Shown here piece by piece: positions 53,431-63,654 of a stretch of DNA of 64,000 nt. How positions within the stretch are numbered: the stretch's first letter is position 1; each line of letters opens with the position of its first letter. The notes below the pieces were generated by a model. It worked only from the letters and a program-made list of their open reading frames with translations. It did no database searches and had not been told where the DNA came from. This DNA is from Aquarana catesbeiana. Lineage: Eukaryota > Chordata > Amphibia > Anura > Ranidae. The position numbers and the translations under genes were made by a program. Location of the stretch: contig NC_133324.1 of the NCBI RefSeq assembly GCF_042186555.1, positions 223,373,145 to 223,437,144 on the forward strand, in the 5' to 3' direction.

Positions 53431-54721
53431 GTGTAACTTGTAATTTATAATGTGTAAAATTGTTAGCACTTTGCCTGTTACCAAAGTTGCAAATATATGA
53501 AGCACGCCACCTTGTGTTAAACGTTGAAATTGCAATTTAAACTGTGACAAGTTAGTGGTAAAGGATGAATCTGCCTGTCTTCAATTTGCCAAGGGTTTAG
53601 TGAACCTTGTTCGAAATCTGGTGAATAGGAAATTAGAGGAAAATCCAAATGAAGTTAAATTTGGGAAATTTTTAGGGCTAATAGGTAAACTACCTTTAAA
53701 AAGGGCACAGGAATCTACACTGCAATGGGGAACATGTAGCAATTAAAAACAATTAGAAGAGTTTTTTTTCATACAGTTTTGTGGACAACATGGAAAATAC
53801 ACAAATCCTTTGAATAGCATGCTTGTGAAGGCCCTAAAGCTGTACAGAACAGAACAAATTTCACAGATGGTCTCAGAAACTGTGTACACTGGCAGGGTTT
53901 ATTTGGCTGTGGAATTTTTTTGTTTTACTATTAGCTTGGCTTATATACAGTAACGGCATCTCAGTCTAATTAATTTCAGTTTGAAAAAGGTTTTTTTTTT
54001 AGGTAGCTTTAGCAATGACACATGTTTTTTTTTATCAATAATGACTTTTTAATGATAATAGATTCACTTTATCTGGCAGATAGAAAGTGGCCAGCCATTC
54101 ACTATGGCTGTCCCTATTTTCTTTGATGTGAAACTACTCTGCTGCTGGCCAATTGGTCATTAAAAATTAAGAGAGTGCAGATGATACAACAGTGTAAATT
54201 GGCCAGCAGCAGCACATTTTTAATAAAGGAATAATTGGTCAAAATGTACTACAGAAAAAGAGAACAGGCAGGTGTTTTTTTCTATGAGAATTAGGATACT
54301 GCAGATAATGCAAGGCTAGGCCCATGTTAACTAGAGGCAAAGAGCACAGGCTGGGGTTTTGCTACAAGAATTAGGATACTGTAGAGAATACAGCAGTATA
54401 ACATTGGCGAACAGCAGGACAAGTCTGATCAAGGGATAATAGGCCTAACTAGAACATGTCTAACCTTCAATCCATGAGAGAGGGGTGAATGTGAGTGTGA
54501 TGTGAGGTGGTTTAGGCACACACTGTTCTTGCTGCTCCCTAAAACCGTAAAAAAAGGCCCTATCAATGTAAAATAGAAATTTAACCCCCCCCCCCCCAAA
54601 AAAAATTAAAAAAAACCCAAAGTTTCAGACCTAAAAAAAGCCCATTTTTTTCAAGAGAAGGATTGCAGTTAAAAAAACAAAAACAAAAAAAAACAGTTTA
54701 TCTAAAGATAATTAAAAAAAC
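53431..54721. other. No recognised gene; unique-looking sequence
   Basis: Less repetitive to the eye than its surroundings. A 63-codon plus-strand frame (53555-53746, beginning MVKDESACLQFAKG) has no domain I know and no splice context, so I do not call it a gene. AGCAG-rich and AATTAGGATACTG(T/C)AGA words repeat at about 54289 and 54371. Confidence 0.45.
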
Positions 54722-55900
54722 AGTAAAAAATCGCGCTACCCATAAATAACTGACCAAAAACTGTGTGATTGATAATGAATATGATCCAAAATCAATATAT
54801 AATAATATGTAAGATTAATAAACAGTGCAAGAGAATACATATAAATACCTAAAAAACATATGAAGTGAATTAATGTTAAACATCAAAAATCATTGACGAT
54901 TAGTAAATTAAATGGCAAATAATAAATAAATAAAACGCACTAGGTGCACAAATAAAAAAACATAAATAAACAATATAATGTAACATACACCGGTGAGTGG
55001 TGAAATATAGTCCATAAAAAGTGAACAAATTGTTGTCTTCAAATACTGTGTGAAATCCACCACCAATATCAGCAGGAATGCGCCCTTACCATAACACCGT
55101 GATCCCCCATCACAGAGGATCAGGGACAGCGTGTATTGATAAATGCTCGACTGCAATCAACAGTTGGCCTGGAGCATGTTTTGGTCATGCTCCAGGCCAA
55201 CTGTTGATTGCAGTTGAGCATTTATTTCTTCCATGCACCATGTCATCCATATGCTGATCTGAGTTGTTGTGAGGTGGCCTTCCAGTACCTGGGATATTGC
55301 CTGCTGTCCCGCAGAGCCAGTCTATGGTATCTCTTAGATTGTAAGCTCTAAGGAGCAGGGCCCTCTGATTCCTACTGTATCAAATTGTATTGTATTTGTA
55401 CTGTTTACCCTCAAGTTGTAAAGCGCTACGTAAACTGTTGGCGCTATATAAATACTGTATAATAATAATAATAATAATAATAACACACGCTCTGCCTGTT
55501 CCTCTGTGATGGGGGATCACGGTGTTTTGGTAAAGGGCGCATTCATGCTGATATTGATGGTGGATTTCACACAGTATTTGAAGACAACAATTTGTTCACT
55601 TTTTATGGACTATATTTCACCACTCACCGGTGTATGTTACATTATATTGTTTATTTATGGATTTTTATTTGTGCACCTAGTGTGTTTTATTTATTTATTA
55701 TTTGCCATTTCATTCACTAATTGTCAATGATTTTTGATGTTTAACATTAATTCACTTCATATGTTTTTTAGGTATTTATATGCATTCTCTTGCACTGTTT
55801 ATTAATCTCACATATTATTATATATTGATTTTTGGATCATATTCATTATCAATCGCACACTTTTTGGTCAGTTATGTATGGGTAGCGCGATTTTTTACTT
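54722..55900. repeat. Giant palindrome (about 460-bp arms, 7-nt centre)
   Basis: The left arm 54722-55178 is the near-perfect complement of the right arm 55186-55900 once an insertion at about 55226-55488 is removed from the right arm. The centre is AAATGCTCGACTGC...GGAGCATG (55141-55178), loop TTTTGGT, CATGCTCC...GCAGTTGAGCATTT (55186-55223), with 37 of 38 positions paired. The outer edges read AGTAAAAAATCGCGCTACCC and its complement. Two matching frames, one per arm, are just mirror copies. It looks like two head-to-head copies of one retroelement end. Confidence 0.92.
55337..55482 (+). repeat. Retroposon tail-like repeat inside the palindrome's right arm
   Basis: TTAGATTGTAAGCTCTAAGG ... 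TTGTAAAGCGCTACGTAAAC, TTGGCGCTATATAAATACTG, then (ATA)n. Same repeat as 40724-40866 and same orientation. It is part of the sequence the left arm lacks, so it was probably gained after the palindrome formed or lost from the left arm. Confidence 0.72.
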
Positions 55901-56553
55901 TTTTTTTACTATACCTTTTGTATTGATGTTGTACATATTTATTGCAGCTCCCAATTTTGTGGATGGTTGGTAATTATCTTGCTACCACTTTTTTGGTTTC
56001 CTTAGCGCGGTTTCTATACATATTTTTCTTATCTAAAAATAGACAACAACATAATATATAAACTAATATACTCCAAAATAAATGGAGCTTTTTTTTAAAT
56101 AGGGAGCCTTGCAACAAAAAAAGCAGCTAAAAGTGAAAATTAACATCAAAATTAAATGAAAGACAAAAAAGTCCCAAAAATTAAACAAAACAGAAAAGGG
56201 CAGCGAGGGGGTTAAAGTATATGAGAATACCACAAGGGGAGGACTGGGGGAAATGGACGGGACTCAGAAAACTGATAGACAGTGGTGCCAATAAAATCAA
56301 GTATTTATTAAGATAATCCTTAAAATTACTCCAGAACAAACATCATGGGAGGAAAAAGAAGACATATAGCATGATAGCATAAACAAAACATATAATATGA
56401 ATCAATGGAAAGTAGTGAGTTGTTAAACAGAAAAACAGTTATAATCCTGATAGCATGCATCCAGAGCCCTGTCGCATTTTGACTTATTGAGTTTTCCTCA
56501 AGGGGATGGTGGTTAGTAGCATATCAGAAGGACCTCTAAAAAACATATGAGTA
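55901..56553. other. No recognised gene
   Basis: 55901-56035 looks like further sequence of the palindrome's element type (GTGGATGGTTGG, TAGCGCGGTTTC). 56220-56550 contains a possible antisense retroelement piece. No domain. Confidence 0.45.
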
Positions 56554-57155
56554 TGTCAGGAAAGGTTTCACCTGCTGGTTTCGCTGTCTCTCCTATGGGC
56601 CGCAGTTCCGGTGTCCAACAGTGGATGTCTCCCGGCAGTCTGGAGCCGACATCATCTCCTGTAATCAGGCATCACCTGAGACTGTCTGCAGGAGGTGTGT
56701 ATATATACCCAGCAGATGCTTGCACTCATCACCCTGGTATTCTATCCATGTGCCCTAACCTGTGTTTGCTGAATTCTGTGTGCCTAAACCCTGAATTCCT
56801 GTATCCTGTGTTCCTGAACCCTGCATCTGTTCCTGGACCCCTGCGCTGCAGTGATCCCTTCCCACCTGCTCTTTCCGTCTCCTGTTACCCTTTTCCTGCC
56901 CTGTTATGCTCCCAACTCCCACTGCTTGAGCTCCTGTGTATGACCCTGGCTCGGCTATGATTACGATTTTGGTATTCCCTATCTGCTGTATATACTTAGT
57001 TTAGACAGTTGTTCCTTGTGGGTCACTATTTGGTTATTTGATTTGTTTTGCAGAGTTTGGTATGTTGGAGGTGCATTTATAGCTTTGTTGTTCACTTATC
57101 TTTTAAATAAATTATATTATTTTACACTGCTTGTGTCTGGCATTCTCTGGCAGTC
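56554..57155 (+). mobile_element. LTR of a Ty3/gypsy-like element, left part (interrupted solo LTR)
   Basis: Starts TGTCAGGAAAGG and continues as a C/T-rich LTR with a TATA-like GTGTATATATACCC near 56698, and AATAAA near 57107. It is interrupted at 57155 by the chromovirus and resumes at 62686, ending TTCCTGACA at 62716; TGTCAGGA and TCCTGACA are the complementary LTR ends. Total about 633 bp. No internal gene belonging to it is present, so it is a solo LTR. The outside 5-bp flanks (GAGTA and GCAGA) do not match. Confidence 0.72.
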
Positions 57156-57735
57156 TGTCAGAGAGGATCTCGGTTTAGGACACTTGCTGGGCACTCTGGG
57201 CGCGCGGGTGCGTGCGCGGTCGCGGTGTTTGGCGCTGGTTGCCCTATTTAGGTTGCTGGGAATGCTGTGCTCTGTGCTGTCCTGGTTGATCTCTCTGTGA
57301 CCCGGCTTGTTTACTTGACTCTGCTCTGCTATCTGCCTGCATCTGACCCCGGCCTGCCTCCGACTTTGAACCTGCCTGACCCCTCTGTACCTTGCCGACC
57401 GCCTGCTGCCAAACCTGCTTGTAACTTGGACTTTGTATCTGCCTGCTCCTTTTGTACCATGCCGACTGCCTGCTGCCAAACCTGCTTGTGACCTGGACTT
57501 TGTATCTGCCTGCTCCTGCTCTGCACCTGTAGCTGACCTGCAGCCTACCTATCATCTCCTGCCAGCTTGCATCAGGACTCTGGGCCTCATCCCTGCTAAC
57601 CACCCGCCAGGCTCTCATACCATTCTGTGCTCCCGTGCCTTCTGTGTGCTCTATCAGGGGCCGGGAACCAGATACGTATGGGAGGCCATCCTCTGCTATA
57701 TCGGGTTCGTCAGTCTGATACGGGTAAGTCTGACA
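57156..57735 (+). repeat. Chromovirus 5' LTR
   Basis: TGTCAGAGAGGATCTC ... GGGTAAGTCTGACA, 580 bp. Contains CCTATTTAGG (TATA-like, 57243-57252), and a direct duplication of about 67 bp (CCGACCGCCTGCTGCCAAAC and CCGACTGCCTGCTGCCAAAC) near 57396 and 57463. Relative to the 3' LTR it lacks 43 bp straight after GCTGTCC (57276-57282). Confidence 0.93.
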
Positions 57736-57737
57736 GT

Positions 57738-57747
57738 ATCGGACAGC
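57738..57747 (+). promoter_or_regulatory. Predicted self-priming primer-binding site
   Basis: ATCGGACAGC begins two bases after the LTR and ends one base before the gag ATG. It does not begin TGG, so it is not a usual tRNA site. It is the exact complement of GCTGTCCGAT at 62178-62187 in the 3' LTR, which lies 30 bp after a TATTTA box and so could be the RNA 5' end. Tf1/sushi elements prime in this way. Confidence 0.65.
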
Positions 57748-57748
57748 C

Positions 57749-58888
57749 ATGTCCGAGCCCGAGCAGGGGACCTGTCCCATGGAGGAGCTATGCAGACACC
57801 TGGCGGGTCTCACGCAGGTTGTAAAGAGCCTTCAAGAAGGTTATACCAGACTGGAGGAGCGAGTTCAGGTACTATCCTCACCTGCTAACCCGCAAGGTGC
57901 TTCTGTTACCGGGCTCTCACCTGCACCCTCAGTGGTTATGCTACCTCCCGAACCCAGGGTCCCTACACCCGAAAGGTTTACCGGAGAGCGCAACAAGTAT
58001 CGAGCATTTCGTAACGCTTGCGAACTATACTTCGCCTTGCAACCACGCACCTTCTCCTTGGAAGCAAACAGGGTGGGTTTTGTCATCTCTCTTCTATCTG
58101 GAGAACCACAGGCCTGGGCCCACCGTCTCCTGGAGCAAAAGTCAGCCTGCTTGGATAATTTGGATACCTTCTTTACTGCCATGTCTCAATTGTATGAGGA
58201 CCCTCAGTTAAAAGCCATGGCTAAATCCACCTTACACGCCCTACAACAGGGGCGCAGGCCTGCAGAGGACTACGTTCTGGAATTTAGGGGTTGGAGTTCA
58301 GACACTGAATGGAATGATGTGGCACTGCGATACCAATTCCGCTTAGGATTATCTGATTCGCTCAAAGACGAGCTGGCACGGGTAGGCGTACCCCAAACTC
58401 TTGAAGACCTTATTAACCTGTCGGTGCAGATCGATCGGCGCTTGAGAGAGCGTCGTTATGAGAGGTCGGTCAACCAGTTACGCCCCACTTGGGTCCTCCC
58501 CAAAGTCCCTAGTGCTACCAGCTCCGTAGGCCAAAGCCTTCAGGTACCGGCTGCCCCAGCCCTTGACACTTCTGAACCGATGCAACTGGGGCTTCTCCAC
58601 CCATCCCTCACTCCCGAAGAACGACAACGTCGACGGGTCAACAACTTATGCATGTACTGCGGGGAATCAGGTCACTATGTGAGATCTTGCCCAAATAAGA
58701 CACGTAAGTCTCTTTCAGCTACTTCTAAGATCGCACCTGCCTTGCCTAACCTTGCTAACCATCTGGCTCTCTCCATTACCCTCCAGCTTCCAGGACAGGA
58801 TCTGCTTACCCCGGTCATCATTGACTCAGGAGCATGCAGTTGCTTTATTGATCTCACCTTTGCGACTCAACACCGTATCCCTCTCTGA
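57749..58888 (+). pseudogene. Chromovirus Gag and start of protease (ends at premature stop)
   Basis: Open for 379 codons from the ATG 13 bases after the LTR. A coiled-coil-like start (LCRHLAGLTQVVKSLQ) leads to the capsid region (about 75-235: FTGERNKYRAFRNACELYF, EPQAWAHRLLEQ, YVLEFRGWSSDTEWND, YQFRLGLSDSLKDEL). A CCHC zinc knuckle follows (CMYCGESGHYVRSC, near 300), then the aspartic protease active site IIDSGACSCF near 360. A TGA at 58886-58888 stops the frame inside the protease. The same frame continues afterwards, so one base substitution most likely created the stop. Gag and Pol share one frame, as in Tf1/sushi-like elements. Confidence 0.88.
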
Positions 58889-59675
58889 ACAAAATCGCAG
58901 GGACTTGCTGTCTATCTCGCGGATGGTTCCATCCTCAGCTCGGGTCCGGTCACCTTGGAAACCACCCCACTGCTAGCCATCATGAACACCTGTCATCAGG
59001 AATTTCTCCGGCTGGACGCCATTTCTTCACCACTCTTCCCCATTATTCTAGGGATGCTTTGGCTGCAGGCGCATAACCCCAGTATCGATTGGGTTTCTGG
59101 GGAAGTCAAGTTCCCTTCCAGTTACTGCCAACAGCACTGTTTGCACGGAACTCCTGCAAAACCCAGTCAACTCTTGTGTCTGAACACCGACACGGAATCG
59201 CAGCAGGCGATTCCCATCCCTTACCAGGACTTCGATGTCTTTAGCAAAAAAGGGGCCGAGACCCTTCCGCCTCATAGACCCTACGACTGTCCTATTGAGT
59301 TGTTGCCTGGATCTGAAGTTCCTTTTGGGAGAATATTCCCTTTAACAGAGCAGGAGCTGGGTACTCTCAAGGTGTATATCGATGAAAATCTTAAGAGAGG
59401 CTTTATCCGTCCTTCGACATCACCAGCCGGGGCCGGCATCTTTATTGTCGAGAAAAAGGACCACTCGCTACGTCCCTGCATCGATTATAGAGAACTCAAT
59501 AAGGTGACCATCAAAAATTGCTATCCCTTACCTCTTATGCCAGAGCTATTCCAAAGATTGGGTTCAGCAAAAATATTTACTAAACTCGACCTCCGTGGGG
59601 CCTATAACTTGATTCGCATCAGAGAGGGGGACGAGTGGAAAACAGCCTTCCGTACCAGGTTCGGACTTTTCGAAA
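58889..59675 (+). pseudogene. Chromovirus protease end and RT first half (same frame as gag)
   Basis: Carries the rest of the protease (PIILGMLWLQAHNPSIDW, near 59040-59095) and the RT N-terminal part: GFIRPSTSPAGAGIFIVEKK near 59400, LRPCIDYRELNKVTIKN near 59468, and FTKLDLRGAYNLIRI near 59576 (first catalytic Asp). An extra A within CGAAATACC (about 59672-59675) shifts the frame just before the MPFGLCNAPATF motif, which then continues in another register. Confidence 0.9.
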
Positions 59676-62036
59676 TACCTCGTCATGCCCTTCGGCCTGT
59701 GCAACGCTCCGGCAACCTTTCAACATTTCGTAAATGACATTTTTCGTGACCTTCTGGATTTATATGTTATCGTATACCTGGACGACATTCTGATCTTCTC
59801 CTCTTCTGTTACCGAACATCGCAGGCATGTCAGGAATGTGTTAACCTGGCTCATGCAGCATGGACTCTATGCTAAATTGGACAAATGTGATTTTGAGCTC
59901 CAATGCATTCAGTTCCTTGGCCTAATCATCTCTACCGATGGTGTTAAGATGGACCCGCAAAAGGTTGCAGCTATTCTGGACTGGCCCGCTCCCTCCGATA
60001 AAAAAGGGGTCCAATGCTTTGTCGGTTTCACCAATTTTTATCGGAAATTTATAAGGAGTTTTTCTACTATAATTGCCCCCATCACAGAACTGACGAAACA
60101 GGGAAATCGATTCTGTTGGTCTCCTCAGGCGCAAGCAGCCTTTGATAAACTCAAAGAACTTTATACTTCCGCTTCTATCCTGAAGCACCCAGACCCTGCC
60201 TTACCGTTTGTCCTGGAAGTGGACGCATCGGAGGTCGCGGTAGGGGCAGTACTGTCTCAGCGGCAAGGTGCCAAGGCTCTCCTTCATCCCATAGCCTTCT
60301 TCTCACGAAAACTTTCTGATGCAGAAAAAAATGACGATGTAGGAGATCGTGAGTTGCTGGCCATTAAAGCCACCCTTGAAGAGTGGCACTACCTATTGGA
60401 GGGGGCCGCTCACCCCATTCTAATTTACACGGACCATAAAAATCTTGAGTATTTGAGAACGGCCAAGAGATTGAGACCACGACAGGCAAGATGAGCTCTG
60501 TTCTTCTCGAGATTTCAATTCCACATTACGTATAGGCCAGGTACCAAGAACACCAAACCAGATGCATTATCCCGTATGTTTCATGACTTCAGGGAATCTC
60601 TGCCTCCAGACACCATTCTCCCTGCTGGAAGTTTTCTGCTTCTTTAGGGAGATCTTATATCCCGGATCAAACAGGCCTCAAGAAATTGGTCCCCTTCTGT
60701 GGAAGGCGAGGTAAGCTTGCAAGATGGCTTATTCCGATACAAGGATAAAATCTTGGTCCCAGAGGATCTGAGGATTGCTTTACTGGAACTCTGCCACGAC
60801 CACAAATTGGCTGGGCATTTTGGTGGGTTGAAAACAACAGAACTGGTACAGCGTACTTTTTGGTGGCCCCAGCTGGTAAGCGACTGCAAGAGCTTTGTGG
60901 AGTCCTGTATTACCTGCGCTCGGAGCAAGAGCAGCCAAACGAAGGCCTGGGGGCTATTAAGGCCCTTACCCATGCCAGAAAGGCCATGGAAAATGATTGC
61001 GATGGACTTCATTGTTGAGCTCCCGTTGGCAGAAGGCTACTCCACCATCTTCGTCATTGTAGACAGACTGTCCAAGATGGCCCACTTTCTACCCATGAAG
61101 GGTACCCCATCAGCCTTGGAAACTGCAAAAATATTCATTAAGGAAATTGTACGCCTCCACGGAGTTCCCTCAAGTATAGTATCCAATCGTGGGGTTCAGT
61201 TTACCTCCAGATTCTGCAAAGCTCTCTGTAGGTCTCTAGAGATAGAATTGGCATTCTCTTCGGCCTACCATCCCCAGACGAATGGGCAGACGGAGAGAAC
61301 TAATCAGTCGCTGGAACAGTACCTTCGTTGCTTTTCTGCCTTCTCACAAGATGACTGGGTCTCTCTTCTGCCTATTGCCGAGTTTGCCTACAACAACTCT
61401 GTGCATTCGGCCATCAAACAGACACCGTTTTTTGCGAACTACGGGTTTCACCCAGCCTTTTTAACCAGTTCCTTACCTAAATGTGCGATTCCCACGGTTT
61501 CTGAAACTATGAACTTCTTCATCAACAACAACAAACTATTGCAAGAAACAATGGCTAAGACCCAGGAATACAACAAAAAAATGTATGACAGGAAGAAGCG
61601 AGGACAACTGTTGCTAGAACCTGGCAATCAGGTCTGGCTGTCTACCAGTACCTTAAGGATGGCTTGTCCTTCAAGAAAATTAGGTCCCAGGTTCATGGGG
61701 CCCTTTTCAGTCAAGAGAAAAATCAATGATGTAGCCTATGAGCTGGACTTACCTAATTCATTGAAAATCCATCCGGTTTTTCACATATCCCTACTTAAAC
61801 CCGTTATCCCCAACTCTTTTTCGGGTCGCAATACTGGCCCGCCTGAACCCGTAATTATCGACAATGAGGAGGAGTTTGAGGTGGAGGCAATTTTGGATTG
61901 TAGGAAGAGACTCAACCAAATCCAGTACTTGATCAAGTGGAGGGGGTATGGACCAGAAGACAATTCTTGGGAACCGGAGGCCAACTTGCACGCTGAAGAA
62001 CTCTTAAGGGATTTTCGGAGTACCCATGCAGATTAG
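59676..62036 (+). pseudogene. Chromovirus RT second half, RNase H, integrase, chromodomain
   Basis: RT: MPFGLCNAPATFQHF (59685), VIVYLDDILIFSSS near 59770 (catalytic Y-x-DD). RNase H: FVLEVDASEVAVGAVLSQ near 60210. A TGA at 60492-60494 and a TAG at 60645-60647 interrupt the frame. Integrase: an HHCC-type zinc region near 60795-60920 (CHDHKLAGHFGG, CITCARSK), then the core with MDFIVELP near 61000 (first Asp), SNRGVQFTS near 61185 (Asn where the family has the second catalytic Asp), and NGQTERTNQSLEQYL near 61280 (Glu). The GPY/F-type module is near 61690. The chromodomain is at 61870-62000 (FEVEAILDCRKR, YLIKWRGYGPEDNSWEPE), which steers integration to marked chromatin. Confidence 0.9.
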
Positions 62037-62049
62037 CTGGTTAGGCTGC

Positions 62050-62066
62050 CCTTAAGGAGGGGGCAC
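62050..62066 (+). promoter_or_regulatory. Chromovirus polypurine tract
   Basis: AAGGAGGGGGCAC immediately before the 3' LTR (starts 62067). Primes plus-strand DNA in this family. Confidence 0.75.
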
Positions 62067-62680
62067 TGTCAGAGAGGATCTCGGTTCAGGACACTTGCTG
62101 GGCACTGCGGGCGCGTGCGCGGTCACGGTGTGTGGCGCCGGTTGCCCTATTTAGGTTGCTGGGATGCTGTGCTCGGTGCTGTCCGATCATCAGCTTCATG
62201 TTGTCGTGCTTCCTGTTTCCTGTGTACTGGTTGATCTCTCTGTGACCCGGCTTGTTTACTTGACTCTGCTCTGCTATCCGCCTGCATCTGACCCCGGCCT
62301 GCCTCCGACTTTGAACCTGCCTGACCCCTTTGTACCTTGCCGACCGCCTGCTGCCAAACCTGCTTGTAACCTGGACTTTGTATCTGCCTGCTCCTTTTGT
62401 ACCATGCCGACCGCCTGCTGCCAAACCTGCTTGTGACCTGGACTTTGTATCTGCCTGCTCCTGCTCTGCACCTGTAGCTGACCTGCAGCCTACCTATCAT
62501 CTCCTGCCAGCTTGCATCAGGACTCTGGGCCTCATCCCTGCTAACCACCCGCCAGGCTCTCATACCATTCTGTGCTCCCGTGCCTTCTGTGTGCTCTATC
62601 AGGGGCCGGGAACCAGATACGTATGGGAGGCCATCCTCTGCTATATCGGGTTCGTCAGTCTGATACGGGTAAGTCTGACA
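62067..62680 (+). repeat. Chromovirus 3' LTR
   Basis: 614 bp. TATTTA box at 62148-62153, predicted RNA start at GCTGTCCGAT (62178-62187), then 43 bp (62185-62227) absent from the 5' LTR. Holds the same 67-bp duplication as the 5' LTR. Confidence 0.93.
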
Positions 62681-62685
62681 CAGTC

Positions 62686-62716
62686 CACACATTTCTGCTC
62701 CCTCCAGTTCCTGACA
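62686..62716 (+). mobile_element. Solo LTR, right part
   Basis: Continuation of the LTR begun at 56554, directly after the target duplication of the inserted chromovirus; ends CCAGTTCCTGACA. Confidence 0.7.
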
Positions 62717-63109
62717 GCAGATCACATAATGGTAAAGTCATGTTAATTTGGGACTGATAACGAAGTTGTTGTTCACTTACAGCTGCTCTATTGATGGTTT
62801 AATACTAGGGGTTAAATATATAATATATTTATTTATAAGGTATAATTTAATATATATGTGTTCTATAAATATAATATGCGTTCTCTACAACAGCTTCCAA
62901 TTCACTGACTCTGTGGCTACTCGCTGCTCCCTCTTTTACACTTTCACAAAGAGAGGATTGGCTTAACCAAAAGTCCCCCTTTTGGCCTCTCCAGGCTTGC
63001 TGGCAGAGGCGGCTGTAGACTTTGTGAGGCTTTAGGCAAAACTTAGACATGAGGACCCACTCACGTCCATAATAGGAAAAATAATTCAAGCAATAAAAAA
63101 TAAAACTGT
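62717..63109. other. No recognised feature
   Basis: AT-rich with ATATAATATATTTATTTAT words (62815-62880). No gene. Confidence 0.5.
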
Positions 63110-63430
63110 ATGTCCCCCACAGTGCTACCGGCTTCTGTCCTCTTTTTCCCGCTGACTGCTGTGAGAGATTTTCAGGAAAAGGGGCTGGTAAATATGTCAT
63201 TTACCAGCACCTTCTTTTTCTAAATGAACACAGTGAGTGTGTGACTCTGTTTACTCTGGTTCGGTTTATGAATGGAGAGGAGCCTCTGTCTCCTGTTCAT
63301 TCATCTGCAGTGCAGCTGAGGCTGCAGGGAAAAAGAGTTTTGGAATGTGTTCCCTCAGTCCCTTTCTCATCTAAAAAGTGAGACTTTAGGGGTCTGTTTA
63401 GACCCCTGATATCTCACCAATGAGGCCAAA
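63110..63430. repeat. Dispersed repeat, same family as 12656-13240
   Basis: GGGGCTGGTAAATATG/CATTTACCAGCACC inverted motif, TAAATGAACACAGTGAG and TTCATTCATCTGCAGTGCAG-type block correspond to 12960-13140. Shorter than the other copy. Confidence 0.6.
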
Positions 63431-63654
63431 AAACTCTCACCAAAAAATGTAAAAAAAAATAATTTTTTTTAAAGGAAAAAAAAAAAGAAAAAAATCTGAC
63501 TAAAATTTCTAATCAGAGACTTAAAAGCCATGACCAATATGTAGCATAATTGAGCCACGCTCACTATATGCCACAGGTCACCATCTCCCTAGTAGGGGCC
63601 CCAGTGCATTACTTTGTCCATGATGCTATTATGATGGCACTATACAATGGTGTG

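Larger units (their letters stand above)
57156..62680 (+). mobile_element. Ty3/gypsy chromovirus (Tf1/sushi-like), full length, 5-bp TSD
   Basis: Bounded by LTRs at 57156-57735 and 62067-62680 and by CAGTC on both sides (57151-57155, 62681-62685). The internal region has gag, protease, RT, RNase H, integrase and a C-terminal chromodomain in that order on the plus strand, followed by a purine tract. It inserted into an older solo LTR. Coding is broken by three in-frame stops and one single-base insertion, so this copy cannot be autonomous. The LTRs differ by a 43-bp indel, an indel of about 9 bp and few substitutions. Confidence 0.95.

Noticed and set aside
54908..55730. Two similar hydrophobic proteins on opposite strands (82 and 74 codons)
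   Set aside because: They are mirror images from the palindrome arms; AT-rich sequence gives a hydrophobic peptide. No domain.
57117..57888. Minus- and plus-strand frames of 120-189 codons within the chromovirus LTRs
   Set aside because: The LTR is GC-rich with an internal duplication, and the same frames recur in the 3' LTR at 62086-62746. No domain, and they cross the LTR boundary.
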